64,000 nt of DNA, from NCBI GenBank assembly GCA_964421595.1, contig CAYQXY010000027.1, positions 15,454 to 79,453 of the forward strand, read 5' to 3'. Shown one piece after another: positions 55,986 through 63,801 of the stretch; within the stretch, counting starts at the first letter, position 1, and every line of letters begins with the position of its first letter. This stretch comes from PXAP01 sp964421595 (GTDB lineage: Bacteria; Bacteroidota; Bacteroidia; Bacteroidales; PUMT01). The notes below the pieces were generated by a model. That model was not told the DNA's origin, ran no database searches, and worked only from the letters and a program-made list of their open reading frames with translations. The translations under genes were made by a program, and so were the position numbers.

Positions 55986-57287
55986 CTATTCCTTAAGTTT
56001 TAGGAGCATCAGCACCGGGTTGTCATTTTCATCAAGGCTGGCGGCCAGTTCTTTAAGTTTTTTTTTCTTTTCCGGAAATTTTGGTACGGATTTTTTGAAA
56101 GTCTCTGAAGCAACATACATTTTTAATTGGTAAGGTTCGAACCAACTTAAAATTAATGAATCGTTTACAGCATACCTGGGCATAAAGTTGATCCCGCCGT
56201 CAATATCATTTTTAATTCCAGTGGGCTCAATTTGGTCATCAACATTACTTGGTGCAACAACAAAAAACTCCTCAGTTAATTTATTGTATAATCCGATAAT
56301 ATCATGCGGGGATGGACCTGGAGGTACAATCCCCATAAAAATATCGGTATTGCTTTCTCTAAAAAATGTAAATGGATAATGTTTCATATATCCCAGAACT
56401 GAATAAATATATTTTTCTGATTCAAAGACATTTATGATATTTATTTGATTGCTTATTTTTTCTATTGATATTTTATCAAATAAACCCCAATATTCAATGG
56501 AGACTCCATATTTACCACGATCTAATATATACACAGGAGAAAGCTGTTCATCATCAATTCTCCATATTGTATCATTAAAATTTTCTTTATAAAAAAGGGT
56601 TGTATTTAACCTGTAAAATTGGGTGTCACTGTAACCTGTAAAAGATCCAGCGCCACCACGAACAAAAAAAGTCGAATTGGGGTACTTTTTCAGAATTTCA
56701 CCCTTGTCATTTATTAGAGCAATTCTATATTTTTCTTTGCCAGTTTGGTTTGGAATCGAAACAAGATAGGTGGTATCGGTAAGAGGTATCCAGCTTCCTG
56801 ACTTCACACTGAAACGTCCACGTGATTTAAATGTCTTTATAAACTCTCCTTCCGTATTATAAAGAATAAATTCATTTTTACTATAATCCGGTAAAAAAAT
56901 TTTATCGTCGAATATTCTGATCTGCCCAAGACCATGATATTCCCCTGGTCCTCTTCCTTTATTGCCTATTGTTGAGATAAAGTTCCCGTTGCGGCAGAAA
57001 AGAACACACTGATTCAAGTCAGAAACAACAATATATTCAGAAGAGATATCTATTGTTTTAATCGAACCAAGAATTGGAGCATTTTTAGTTTCTAAAACCA
57101 CATACTCAATGTAACACTCAAGATCACTTAAACTGAAAGGCTTGAAATTATTTATATTGTTCTCGATATCAATCCTCGTAATATTATTCTTCAAACAATT
57201 TCCTTCAATGCAGCTAATTATACCTATCATAATGATAGCTGTGAGGAACAGAATCATTGGCCTATCAATAATTGAATGTTTATGCAT
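55986..57287 (-). CDS. Six-bladed beta-propeller lipoprotein
   Basis: This 433-residue protein starts at ATG 57287; the TTG-led extension to 57311 is less likely. A lipoprotein signal (MILFLTAIIMIGIISC) is followed by repeated propeller strands: YIVVSDLNQCVLFCRNGNFISTIGNKGRGPGEY (shortened: DLNQCVLFCRNGNF), then FLPDYSKNEFILYNTEGEF and GLYNKLTEEFFVVAP. This is the DUF4934-like six-bladed propeller family that is common in Bacteroidota near GG-leader peptides. It is probably exported to the outer face of the cell. It may bind or shield the product, but that is inference. It lies 40 bases before the exporter gene. Confidence 0.8.
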   Translation of the reverse strand: MHKHSIIDRPMILFLTAIIMIGIISCIEGNCLKNNITRIDIENNINNFKPFSLSDLECYIEYVVLETKNAPILGSIKTIDISSEYIVVSDLNQCVLFCRNGNFISTIGNKGRGPGEYHGLGQIRIFDDKIFLPDYSKNEFILYNTEGEFIKTFKSRGRFSVKSGSWIPLTDTTYLVSIPNQTGKEKYRIALINDKGEILKKYPNSTFFVRGGAGSFTGYSDTQFYRLNTTLFYKENFNDTIWRIDDEQLSPVYILDRGKYGVSIEYWGLFDKISIEKISNQINIINVFESEKYIYSVLGYMKHYPFTFFRESNTDIFMGIVPPGPSPHDIIGLYNKLTEEFFVVAPSNVDDQIEPTGIKNDIDGGINFMPRYAVNDSLILSWFEPYQLKMYVASETFKKSVPKFPEKKKKLKELAASLDENDNPVLMLLKLKE

Positions 57288-57326
57288 TTTTGATTTATTT
57301 TGAATTAACAAGGTTTTTCTTGTACT

Positions 57327-57367
57327 AAAATTGTTCCCGAACTAATAAGAAATTCAGGAACAATTTT
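57327..57367 (-). terminator. Strong hairpin between precursor gene and downstream operon
   Basis: Arms AAAATTGTTCCCGAA (57327-57341) and TTCAGGAACAATTTT (57353-57367) pair over 15 positions (one G-U) with an 11-base loop. On the minus strand the stem ends in TTTT. It lies between the precursor stop (57393) and the propeller start, and can act as a partial terminator that raises precursor mRNA relative to the export genes. Confidence 0.7.
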
Positions 57368-57392
57368 ATTAGCCATCATGCACAAACTTCAA

Positions 57393-57629
57393 TTAATAAC
57401 AAAATGCAGCAACTACCTCATCATAAAAATTAACAACATCAACCGCGCAGTCAGTGCAATTAGCTGAAGTCCCACATAATCCTCCGGTTTCAGTTACTTC
57501 GCCAGTGTTCCACCAAAGAAAACAACTACAACTTGGATATCCCCCATCCCCTCCCTGCAGATTAATCAGTTCCTCATTTTTCATAATCTTTTCAGGTGAG
57601 ATTTCTAATTTACCTAACTTTTTCATCAT
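57393..57629 (-). CDS. GG-leader peptide precursor (RiPP/bacteriocin-like)
   Basis: This 78-residue peptide begins MMKKLGKLEISPEK; the second Met (57626) may be the true start. The leader ends NEELINLQGG at residues 26-27, the double-glycine site of C39 exporters, and its sequence is of the Bacteroidota GG-precursor type (TIGR04149-like). The 51-residue core (28-78) has six cysteines at 34, 36, 52, 58, 61 and 77, a hydrophobic FLWW, and ends FCY. A second GG at 29-30 is less well placed as a cleavage site. The nearby disulfide-oxidase gene suggests three disulfides; a glycosyltransferase may modify Ser, Thr or Asn. Activity is unknown. Confidence 0.85.
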   Translation of the reverse strand: MMKKLGKLEISPEKIMKNEELINLQGGDGGYPSCSCFLWWNTGEVTETGGLCGTSANCTDCAVDVVNFYDEVVAAFCY

Positions 57630-57767
57630 ACTAAAAATTTAGTTACATAATAATTTTGAAAAAGCCTTATTTATCGTTTCAAAGGCAAGGAATATTTATT
57701 CCTCATTTATTATCTTTAACCCATATTATACCCTCCATTTTTAAGGAAAGGGCCGGGCGGGAAGCTG

Positions 57768-59387
57768 TCATCTGCAATGAGAACAGGCTTCCTGCCCTTT
57801 GCTTTCCATGGTTAGACTTAATATCCCTTCTTTAAAATAATCTATATCACTTACTTGATATTCTTTTGGAAACTTGTATCCGTTGACAAAAACAGTCGGA
57901 GTTCCCGGAATCTTTACTTTTTCAAATAGCTCATTGTTGTTTTTTGCGATTTTTTCGATTTCAGGGAAGCCATCTGATAAAGATTCCCGCATTGCTCTTT
58001 TTTTATCTTTCGTGGCGGTGTACCACCAAAAAATAAATTCAAGCGCTTTTTCTTTCTCTTCTGTATTATAAAGCCTGTAAATCTGCCCTGCAAGTTTTTG
58101 TGACTGCTCATCCGGGCTGACTGATAGAACTATATTGACTTTAACCTGATCGGTATTATCAATCAGATCCTTTATCTCTTTAAATGCCCCGGCACAAGGA
58201 TTACAGCTAAGGCTTAGAAAGGCAGTTACTGTTACCCTGGCATCAGGATTTCCAAAAACAAGGCTGCCCGGATTTTCAGGGATACCGGTATAGCCGTTTT
58301 TTTGCAACAGGAATTTAAAAATCCCCGGGGTGCTTTTAAATCTTAGAAAGGTGTAGTGCTCATTGCTGTAACTTTCGGATAATTCAAAGTAGCTCTTATA
58401 AAGTATCCACACAGCGGTTACCAAGGTTAAAAAAGCTGCAAGCCTTAACAGATCAACTATGGATATGGATATTAAGCCCAGGAGCGGGAACAGGATAAAA
58501 AATTCCGCGATAAGCACGGCCTGTACCACAAGGCAGAAAGGGCACCATTTTTTTAATCTGAAGCCCTGGTAGTAGATCGAATAAACCGGGAATACTAATG
58601 AAAACGCGCTTACCACTGCAAGGAGCCATAACTGGTATAGAGCAGCTGTGCCCAAGATATAAAGAAGGGTAGAGGTGAAATAAACTATTCCAATGTCAGA
58701 GAGGTTAATATTTCCATATATCTTAGAGATATTGGATGCCAAAACTGAATCGCAATCAATCCCTGAGCTAAACCCGCAGATCTTATCGGCTATCCTTGTA
58801 TGAACCTTAAACTCGTGTAGTACTAAAAAAACTGATGCCGCAATACCAATTGCTTTTGTTAAAATAAGGAGCATCGGGATACTATCCGAAAAGCTGGAAC
58901 CGGAATAAATTTTGGAAAATCCAAATAAGACAAAGGATATAATTATAAAAGGAAGAAGGGCAGCTTTAATCAACTCATTTTGCCACTTTTCCCTGTAATT
59001 TCTTTCACCTGATTGTTTATCTGGCTCCATTACTATTACTCCACCTGATAGCCTCTTTGAGAACTCCTCCTTGCTTTGTACAGTTTCCTTTCCTTTACCC
59101 GCAGAGAACGTAACATTGCAATCATCTGTTTTTTCAACAAATGCCAGTTGACCGGCGCCCATATAAAGGTGGGCTATATAGGGAGGTTCAAGTTCAAGGA
59201 TTTCCTCTTTTGAGAGTTTCAGGGGGTAGTGGTCAATATTCCACTTTTTAAGCCCGTCGCATATACTCTTTAGTGAAGGATACCGGGGATGGGATAGCAG
59301 GAATTCAGCTGCCGAATACTTTGTTACTTTCGCCTTATGTGCCTTTAAGGCTTTTTGCAGGACAAATACGGTATTATCTTCTGCCAT
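57768..59387 (-). CDS. C39-like/VKOR/DsbA-like fusion (disulfide-forming enzyme)
   Basis: This 539-residue membrane protein has three parts. Residues 1-115 resemble a C39 domain without its nucleophile (LLSHPRYPSLKSICDG, PPYIAHLYMG). Residues about 140-335 are a VKOR-like bundle with loop cysteines Cys204 and Cys212 (ICGFSSGIDCDS) and active-site Cys282-Cys285 (WCPFCLV). Residues about 370-530 are a DsbA/thioredoxin-like domain with Cys395-Cys398 (SCNPC) and a cis-Pro at 497 (GTPTVF). A C-terminal CSHC follows. Such fusions oxidise thiols to disulfides, using quinone. It lies 138 bases upstream of the six-cysteine precursor, its likely substrate. Confidence 0.88.
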   Translation of the reverse strand: MAEDNTVFVLQKALKAHKAKVTKYSAAEFLLSHPRYPSLKSICDGLKKWNIDHYPLKLSKEEILELEPPYIAHLYMGAGQLAFVEKTDDCNVTFSAGKGKETVQSKEEFSKRLSGGVIVMEPDKQSGERNYREKWQNELIKAALLPFIIISFVLFGFSKIYSGSSFSDSIPMLLILTKAIGIAASVFLVLHEFKVHTRIADKICGFSSGIDCDSVLASNISKIYGNINLSDIGIVYFTSTLLYILGTAALYQLWLLAVVSAFSLVFPVYSIYYQGFRLKKWCPFCLVVQAVLIAEFFILFPLLGLISISIVDLLRLAAFLTLVTAVWILYKSYFELSESYSNEHYTFLRFKSTPGIFKFLLQKNGYTGIPENPGSLVFGNPDARVTVTAFLSLSCNPCAGAFKEIKDLIDNTDQVKVNIVLSVSPDEQSQKLAGQIYRLYNTEEKEKALEFIFWWYTATKDKKRAMRESLSDGFPEIEKIAKNNNELFEKVKIPGTPTVFVNGYKFPKEYQVSDIDYFKEGILSLTMESKGQEACSHCR

Positions 59388-59562
59388 TACCGGATAATAA
59401 AGGGTTTTGATATCCGGCCGGGCTAGAACCGGCTAGCTCCAGTGTTTGTTTTGTTGACAGTTTGGTACCCGGTCTAACTTGAGCAACATTAAAGGACAGA
59501 GGAATTCCGCCATCAACCCTGCAGCTTTTTGCTTTTGGGTGATTTAGAAGTATCTTTGCCAT
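59374..59562 (-). CDS. Small protein of unknown function at the head of the cluster
   Basis: This 62-residue frame starts at ATG 59562 with an AAAGGAGAA ribosome-binding-like site at 59568-59576, unusually strong for this phylum. The sequence (MAKILLNHPKAKSCRVDGG, later LELAGSSPAG and ending SGNGRR) has one Cys and no membrane segment. It overlaps the following fusion gene start by 14 bases, so its translation may be coupled. A GG pair at residues 18-19 is not preceded by a standard leader. I do not recognise a family. It may be a second peptide or a leader ORF. Confidence 0.45.
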   Translation of the reverse strand: MAKILLNHPKAKSCRVDGGIPLSFNVAQVRPGTKLSTKQTLELAGSSPAGYQNPLLSGNGRR

Positions 59563-59595
59563 TTAAATTCTCCTTTCTTTTTTGAAAGGGAGCCT

Positions 59596-59640
59596 GAAAA
59601 GGAAGCTACGGTGCGACCAAGCTTTTGTGGCTTCCTTTTC
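59596..59640 (-). promoter_or_regulatory. Inverted repeat in the cluster's 5' leader
   Basis: GAAAAGGAAGC (59596-59606) and GCTTCCTTTTC (59630-59640) are perfect 11-base inverted arms with a 23-base loop, in the predicted untranslated leader of the cluster. It could be an RNA regulatory structure or an operator. On the plus strand it is followed by a T-run, so a plus-strand terminator is possible. Confidence 0.4.
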
Positions 59641-59662
59641 TTTTTTCTCCGTTTGATTAATT

Positions 59663-59693
59663 CAAGTTTAAAAACTATTGTCAAAATGACAAA
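59663..59693 (-). promoter_or_regulatory. Candidate promoter of the peptide cluster
   Basis: On the minus strand TTTG (59690-59693) is followed after exactly 19 bases by TAAACTTG (59663-59670), one mismatch from the Bacteroidota TAnnTTTG box. The predicted leader is about 95 bases, containing the inverted repeat and ribosome-binding-like site. Confidence 0.45.
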
Positions 59694-59734
59694 CTAACAT
59701 TCAAGTTATAAAAATATATTTCTTTCTTCAAAAT

Positions 59735-59753
59735 CCCCCCCCCCCTTTTTTTT
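59735..59753. repeat. C-then-T homopolymer tract upstream of the cluster promoter
   Basis: About eleven C's followed by about eight T's lie some 45 bases upstream of the predicted -33 box. Such a tract is prone to slippage and is exceptional in this AT-rich DNA. It may be phase-variable or a length error in the assembly. Confidence 0.6.
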
Positions 59754-59774
59754 ATAATTTATATGCATTCTAAA

Positions 59775-60110
59775 TAAAGAAGGCTGCTTTGAAAACAAAT
59801 GGTAAAACCTAATACTTCCTTACTCTTTTGCCAGTTATCCCTGTAATTTTTCTCTTCTATTCGGATTTGGCTCCAAAATTTTACTCCATCTGAGAGTTTT
59901 TATGAGAACTCCTGCCAACACGGCATAATTTTTCTTCTTTTATTGACATTGAAACTAAATTTACTGTCATCTGTCTTTTCAACCAAAGCCGCACCACCAT
60001 TATGCTGATTAAAGGCATTTCAAAAAAAAGGATCTCCTCTTTTGAGAATTTCATGAAGTATTGATCAATATTCCACTCAATATTTTTAAGAGTATTAGAG
60101 AAGTCTTAAA
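59775..60110 (-). pseudogene. Decayed second copy of the C39-like/VKOR fusion gene
   Basis: This segment is recognisably related to 58930-59280 of the neighbouring fusion gene. Shared blocks in the same order are CCCTGTAATTT (59839 and 58991), CCTCTTTTGAGA plus a variant tail (60036 and 59204) and TCAATATTCCACT (near 60065 and 59233). Spacing differs by only about 16 bases over 240. It corresponds to residues about 36-150 of the intact protein and contains stops and frameshifts. It is a relic of a duplicated or second peptide cluster. Confidence 0.65.
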
Positions 60111-60473
60111 AAGAATTCAATATTTGATTCAAAATAGTTACTATTTTCGTAAAAATAATATATATTTTCTTAAAAATTTTCATAACTACGCGTCGATCAA
60201 TGAATTAGCAAAGAGATTTATGGAGTTCATTCTTTCAAGATTATACCCTCGTGATCATAAGCGAAATAGTTTGATTGAGAGCTAAATAAACATTGTTAGT
60301 CCTTTATCGTTGTCAGGCTTTTTCAATTTAATGTTTTTCGATTTTTCTGCTTTTTCTATCTCCTGATTCAACATTTTACCATACTGGCCTTACATGAATT
60401 TTCTGAAAATATTCAAATCTTCCGTTTCCCTGGCATCAGTAAGTGCATTAATTCTTGCGAAACAGCAATGTAA

Positions 60474-60700
60474 TTGGCCCAGGGTGATTTTAGAAAACCA
60501 TATAGCAGGATTGGATCTGAAGAATTTTGGGACTACTTCAACCCATTACGATTTTTTAATACTAAAGACTATTTGATCTTCGGTTATTGGTACGACAGGA
60601 ATAGTCATATTGCTATGATTGATAAAAAGATGGGGCTATTTTTGCTAAAGATGAACCTGGAAATCTGAACCTTTATTTTAATACGTGTTAAAACAAAATA
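60474..60700 (+). pseudogene. Possible remnant of a six-bladed propeller gene
   Basis: The frame includes GSEEFWDYFNPLRFFNTKDY and LIFGYWYDRNSHIAMIDKK, which resembles a propeller blade (the YLLF...Y...ALIDKKTG pattern). A one-base shift then gives AIFAKDEPGNLN, as if frameshifted. It is on the plus strand, opposite to the intact propeller gene. The stretch 60111-60473 has no convincing gene. This call rests on a short similarity and is tentative. Confidence 0.35.
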
Positions 60701-60726
60701 AATCGTTTCGGTTATTTAGCTTCTCT

Positions 60727-61239
60727 TTATTTAGTAATAATCTCACACTTAAATACCAATCCTAATTCATTTACCAGTTGAAAGTCATTAATCCAGTTAA
60801 CTTTCATATTATCACAGACATTTGGAATTTTAATCTTCTTTGAATTCAAAGCTGTAACTTTTACCTCCTTTGTAACAACTACAGCACCTTCTTTAATCGC
60901 ATGTGCAATAACCCATGGGTCAGCAATCGACCGTTGTTTTGTGTTGTCAACTAAAAACTTGTGATTAGGATTTGCACTATAAATATCTTGAAGACATCTT
61001 GTTACTCCCTCGTCGATTTTACGTATGGGAATATTGCTAGATTTTAGCCAATTACTCAAATCATCTTCGGTTGTTGCAATTTCCTCATAAACTAATTCGG
61101 GTATGAAAAGTTTATCAGCTTTACCAAAATAATCAAGAATATCCCAATAGCTTGGACAAATACTTGGAGCATAGTATTTTTGCCAGGCTTGTATCAAAAC
61201 ATTAGCATCTAAACAAAATTTCTTTTCAGAGGAATTCAT
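60727..61239 (-). CDS. DUF4411/PIN-like protein (probable toxin)
   Basis: This 170-residue protein has a PIN-like fold: FCLDANVLIQAWQKYY with Asp11, PELVYEEIATTEDDL with acidic residues near 50, and SIADPWVIAHAIKEGAVVVT with Asp107 or nearby. This pattern matches DUF4411 (PF14367), which is found paired with an XRE/ImmA-type protein. It probably cleaves RNA. Its start overlaps the stop of the upstream gene by four bases, so the two are co-translated. Confidence 0.8.
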   Translation of the reverse strand: MNSSEKKFCLDANVLIQAWQKYYAPSICPSYWDILDYFGKADKLFIPELVYEEIATTEDDLSNWLKSSNIPIRKIDEGVTRCLQDIYSANPNHKFLVDNTKQRSIADPWVIAHAIKEGAVVVTKEVKVTALNSKKIKIPNVCDNMKVNWINDFQLVNELGLVFKCEIITK

Positions 61240-62408
61240 CTATATATTTGTGCTTCAAGTTTCGGGAATTTATTTACTTTAACATTCAACAAACTACTTG
61301 CTTGGGTAGGTTCAATACTCCCTCCACGAAAAGCATCAAGGACAGTTTGAGTAAACAAACGGCTATTTCTATTTACTTGTAATAAGAAATAGTTTGGACC
61401 TCCTTTTTTTTCTTTGGCCTTTTTCTTTTTTTCCTCTTCTCTTTGAAGAAAATCCCTGTAATCTTTGTCAGTTTGTACTTTAAGCTTGTTATAGTTATTT
61501 AATGTGATGATTTTTAAATTCAGTGCTCTAACTAATAATGCAAAAGAGCTAACTCCAATGTTTTTTGCAGATTTAAAAACACCCTGTGAATTATCAAATA
61601 CGTTGCTATCAAGATTTGTAAAATAATCTTTTGGCATAAGTACATTTGCCGTTACTTCATTGCAATACAACTCAATTGGATTATAATCTTCTATTTTCTT
61701 AATTGAAGGTTCAACGTCATTGGAAATTCCTGTTTCAGCTATCCATAAGTGTGCTAATTCGTGAACTAATGTAAAAAGCTGTGGTGCATTCCAATCATCA
61801 GAATTAATAAAGACAAAAGGGGCGTAACCATCTGCAATTGCAAATCCTTGAAGTTCATTTGAATCTAACTTTAGTCTAGAATGAATAAAACTAGTTCTTG
61901 ATATAAAAATTCCATTGGATTCAGCACCATCAATCCATTCTAGGATTGGGTTATTTGTTTTATAGTTGAGTGGATTAACACCTAAAGTTCTAATAATATC
62001 TTCTGCAACAATCTCAGGATTGTCTTTTAGTGAAAACCTACCAATAAATGGCACTTTATCTTCTCCGTTTTCTTCATTCACATCACTTATCCATGCTTGC
62101 TTCTGCTGAATTTCTCTGATGATAAAAACCGATGAAGTGCTTAATTCCTTAGAACCTTTATTTCTAAAATCTTGTAACGGTTGAAAATCAGAAGGAATAT
62201 CTGGAAGAAAAAATAATGCAAAGGGTCTTCTATATGCTTTTGCAAGAGTTTGAGCTTGTCTAATAGTAGGGTAACTTTTTCCATTTTCCCACTCTTGAAG
62301 TTTATCAACAGATACAGCTATTTTAGATGCAGCAATTTCCTCAGAGATTTTTGCTGATTCCCTTGCCCATTTAAACACTTTAGCTGTTATGAATGCTCTA
62401 TCGGCCAT
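61236..62408 (-). CDS. XRE-family regulator with ImmA/IrrE metallopeptidase domain
   Basis: This 390-residue protein starts at ATG 62408 (MADRAFITAKVFKWARESAK); an upstream TTG adds only three residues. Residues about 5-65 form an HTH_3/XRE domain (ISEEIAASKIAVSVDKLQEWENGKS, quoted as SVDKLQEWENGKSYPT). Residues about 150-290 form the ImmA/IrrE domain with zinc motif LVHELAHLW and downstream Glu residues. It is expected to repress its own operon and be, or regulate, the antitoxin of the PIN-like partner. It may sense damage or phage. Confidence 0.88.
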   Translation of the reverse strand: MADRAFITAKVFKWARESAKISEEIAASKIAVSVDKLQEWENGKSYPTIRQAQTLAKAYRRPFALFFLPDIPSDFQPLQDFRNKGSKELSTSSVFIIREIQQKQAWISDVNEENGEDKVPFIGRFSLKDNPEIVAEDIIRTLGVNPLNYKTNNPILEWIDGAESNGIFISRTSFIHSRLKLDSNELQGFAIADGYAPFVFINSDDWNAPQLFTLVHELAHLWIAETGISNDVEPSIKKIEDYNPIELYCNEVTANVLMPKDYFTNLDSNVFDNSQGVFKSAKNIGVSSFALLVRALNLKIITLNNYNKLKVQTDKDYRDFLQREEEKKKKAKEKKGGPNYFLLQVNRNSRLFTQTVLDAFRGGSIEPTQASSLLNVKVNKFPKLEAQIYR

Positions 62409-62841
62409 ATAATACAAAAATATACATTTAAATTTTTATTTCAATTTTAGCTTTCTACAAAATTAGTTGTATCTAGCCTGCATGATCGCCAGCTAAAAGG
62501 TTGTGAACTATAGCATTATTTGGTATTCAAATATAAAGTTTATTTCAAAATAGACTGTATTCCAAACCACAATAGCAGCAGCAACTGAAGTTAATCCACT
62601 GGTCCTGTATCTTTGGCTGGTTATTTACTAGTTCAGATAATGCAGCAGAGAATGCCAAAATTCTTATATTCTGTTGAAAAAAAACTTCCTGATTATTATT
62701 AATTCTTTCTGAATTGTTGTAATTTGTACTTACTCTAAATAAACATATAGAGCGGGTATATTGCCTGTGGGTAAATGCAGGCATACAAACTCTCCCAGCA
62801 GTTTCCTGATTAATAATCTGTTAATTAAAACTATCATTGTC
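62409..62841. other. AT-rich gap between the PIN/ImmA module and a DUF4412 gene
   Basis: These 433 bases hold the divergent promoters of the XRE gene and the DUF4412 gene. A minus-strand frame at 62545-62784 ends with a Cys-rich stretch, but its base composition and lack of a leader make it unconvincing as a peptide gene. Nothing else is recognised. Confidence 0.4.
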
Positions 62842-63801
62842 ATGAAAATAAAGATGATTTTGCTGTTTGTGGTATTTAGTATTTGCACAATCCCGGTTGC
62901 TGATGCCCAGATCCGCTCGATACTCAGGGACAAAGCCAGGGAAGCTCTTCGTTCACAGGAAGAAAAAGAGGAGGAGCGCAGAGAACAGGAAAGAATTGAG
63001 AGACAGGAGGAAGAAAGTCCCCGCCGTCCTACTGCATTCGAGAAGAGAATGGAGGATCGGATGATGAAGGCGATGGGTTTTGCCGATCTGGATTTTGAGG
63101 ATCAATATGATTTCGGGTCAAGCATGAGCATGGATGTGGAAAACTATGATGCCGAATCAGATGAATTATCCAAAATAACATATACTACCTATTTCAACAA
63201 GGATGATGAAAGTTTTGCCATGCGGTTCAGTGCCAAAAATGAAGATACCGGCAATGATGAAAGCACACTGATGATATTCGATATGAAAAACCATGTGATG
63301 CTGATGCTGTCTGAATCGGGAAATGAAAAAAGCGGAATGGCCTTTTCAATAGCGCCTGACAGCCTTGATACCGGATCATCAGAATCATATGAATATGACG
63401 ATCCTGATGAATTTGATGAAACAGAAGATACCGGGTTTTCTGGAGACACTGAACCCGATCTTTATAATTTATGGTATAACAAAACTGGCCGGACCAAAAC
63501 TATTTCCGGCTTTAAATGCGAAGAGTATACATGGGAAGATGAAGAAGGCCGTGTCGAATACTGGTTTTCACCTGAAGCCCGGTTTGATTATTCGAGTGCG
63601 TATAACTATATGGGAGGTTTACAGGCTCTCGCCATGGGAGGCGGAGGAGGTTTCAACGGTATCCTGATGGAGATGAATCATATAGAAAAGGGAACCGGGA
63701 ACCGGACAAAAATGCTGGTAAATGAGATAAATCCAGATAATCCCAGTACGATAGACATGAAAGGCTTCCAGATTATGGGGTTTGGCGGCGGCGGTAACTG
63801 A
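62842..63801 (+). CDS. Exported DUF4412 domain protein
   Basis: This 319-residue protein starts at ATG 62842; the upstream TTG at 62761 would place residues before the signal peptide. The signal MKIKMILLFVVFSICTIPVADAQ ends at about residue 23 (MKIKMILLFVV...VADAQ). A charged coiled region (about 30-65, rich in Glu and Arg) is followed by the DUF4412-type body: MLMLSESGNEKSG, GRTKTISGFKCEEYTWEDEE and ARFDYSSAYNYMGG. The protein is probably periplasmic. The function of the family is unknown. Confidence 0.8.
   Translation: MKIKMILLFVVFSICTIPVADAQIRSILRDKAREALRSQEEKEEERREQERIERQEEESPRRPTAFEKRMEDRMMKAMGFADLDFEDQYDFGSSMSMDVENYDAESDELSKITYTTYFNKDDESFAMRFSAKNEDTGNDESTLMIFDMKNHVMLMLSESGNEKSGMAFSIAPDSLDTGSSESYEYDDPDEFDETEDTGFSGDTEPDLYNLWYNKTGRTKTISGFKCEEYTWEDEEGRVEYWFSPEARFDYSSAYNYMGGLQALAMGGGGGFNGILMEMNHIEKGTGNRTKMLVNEINPDNPSTIDMKGFQIMGFGGGGN

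Noticed and set aside
60061..60285. A 74-residue plus-strand frame beginning MINIPLNIFKSIREV
   Set aside because: It starts inside the decayed VKOR copy on the opposite strand and has low-complexity AT-rich codons; it is probably chance.
62545..62784. A minus-strand frame ending in a Cys-rich stretch (FSCCCYCG), possibly a peptide precursor
   Set aside because: It lacks a GG leader or any conserved start and lies in AT-rich intergenic DNA next to a divergent promoter.
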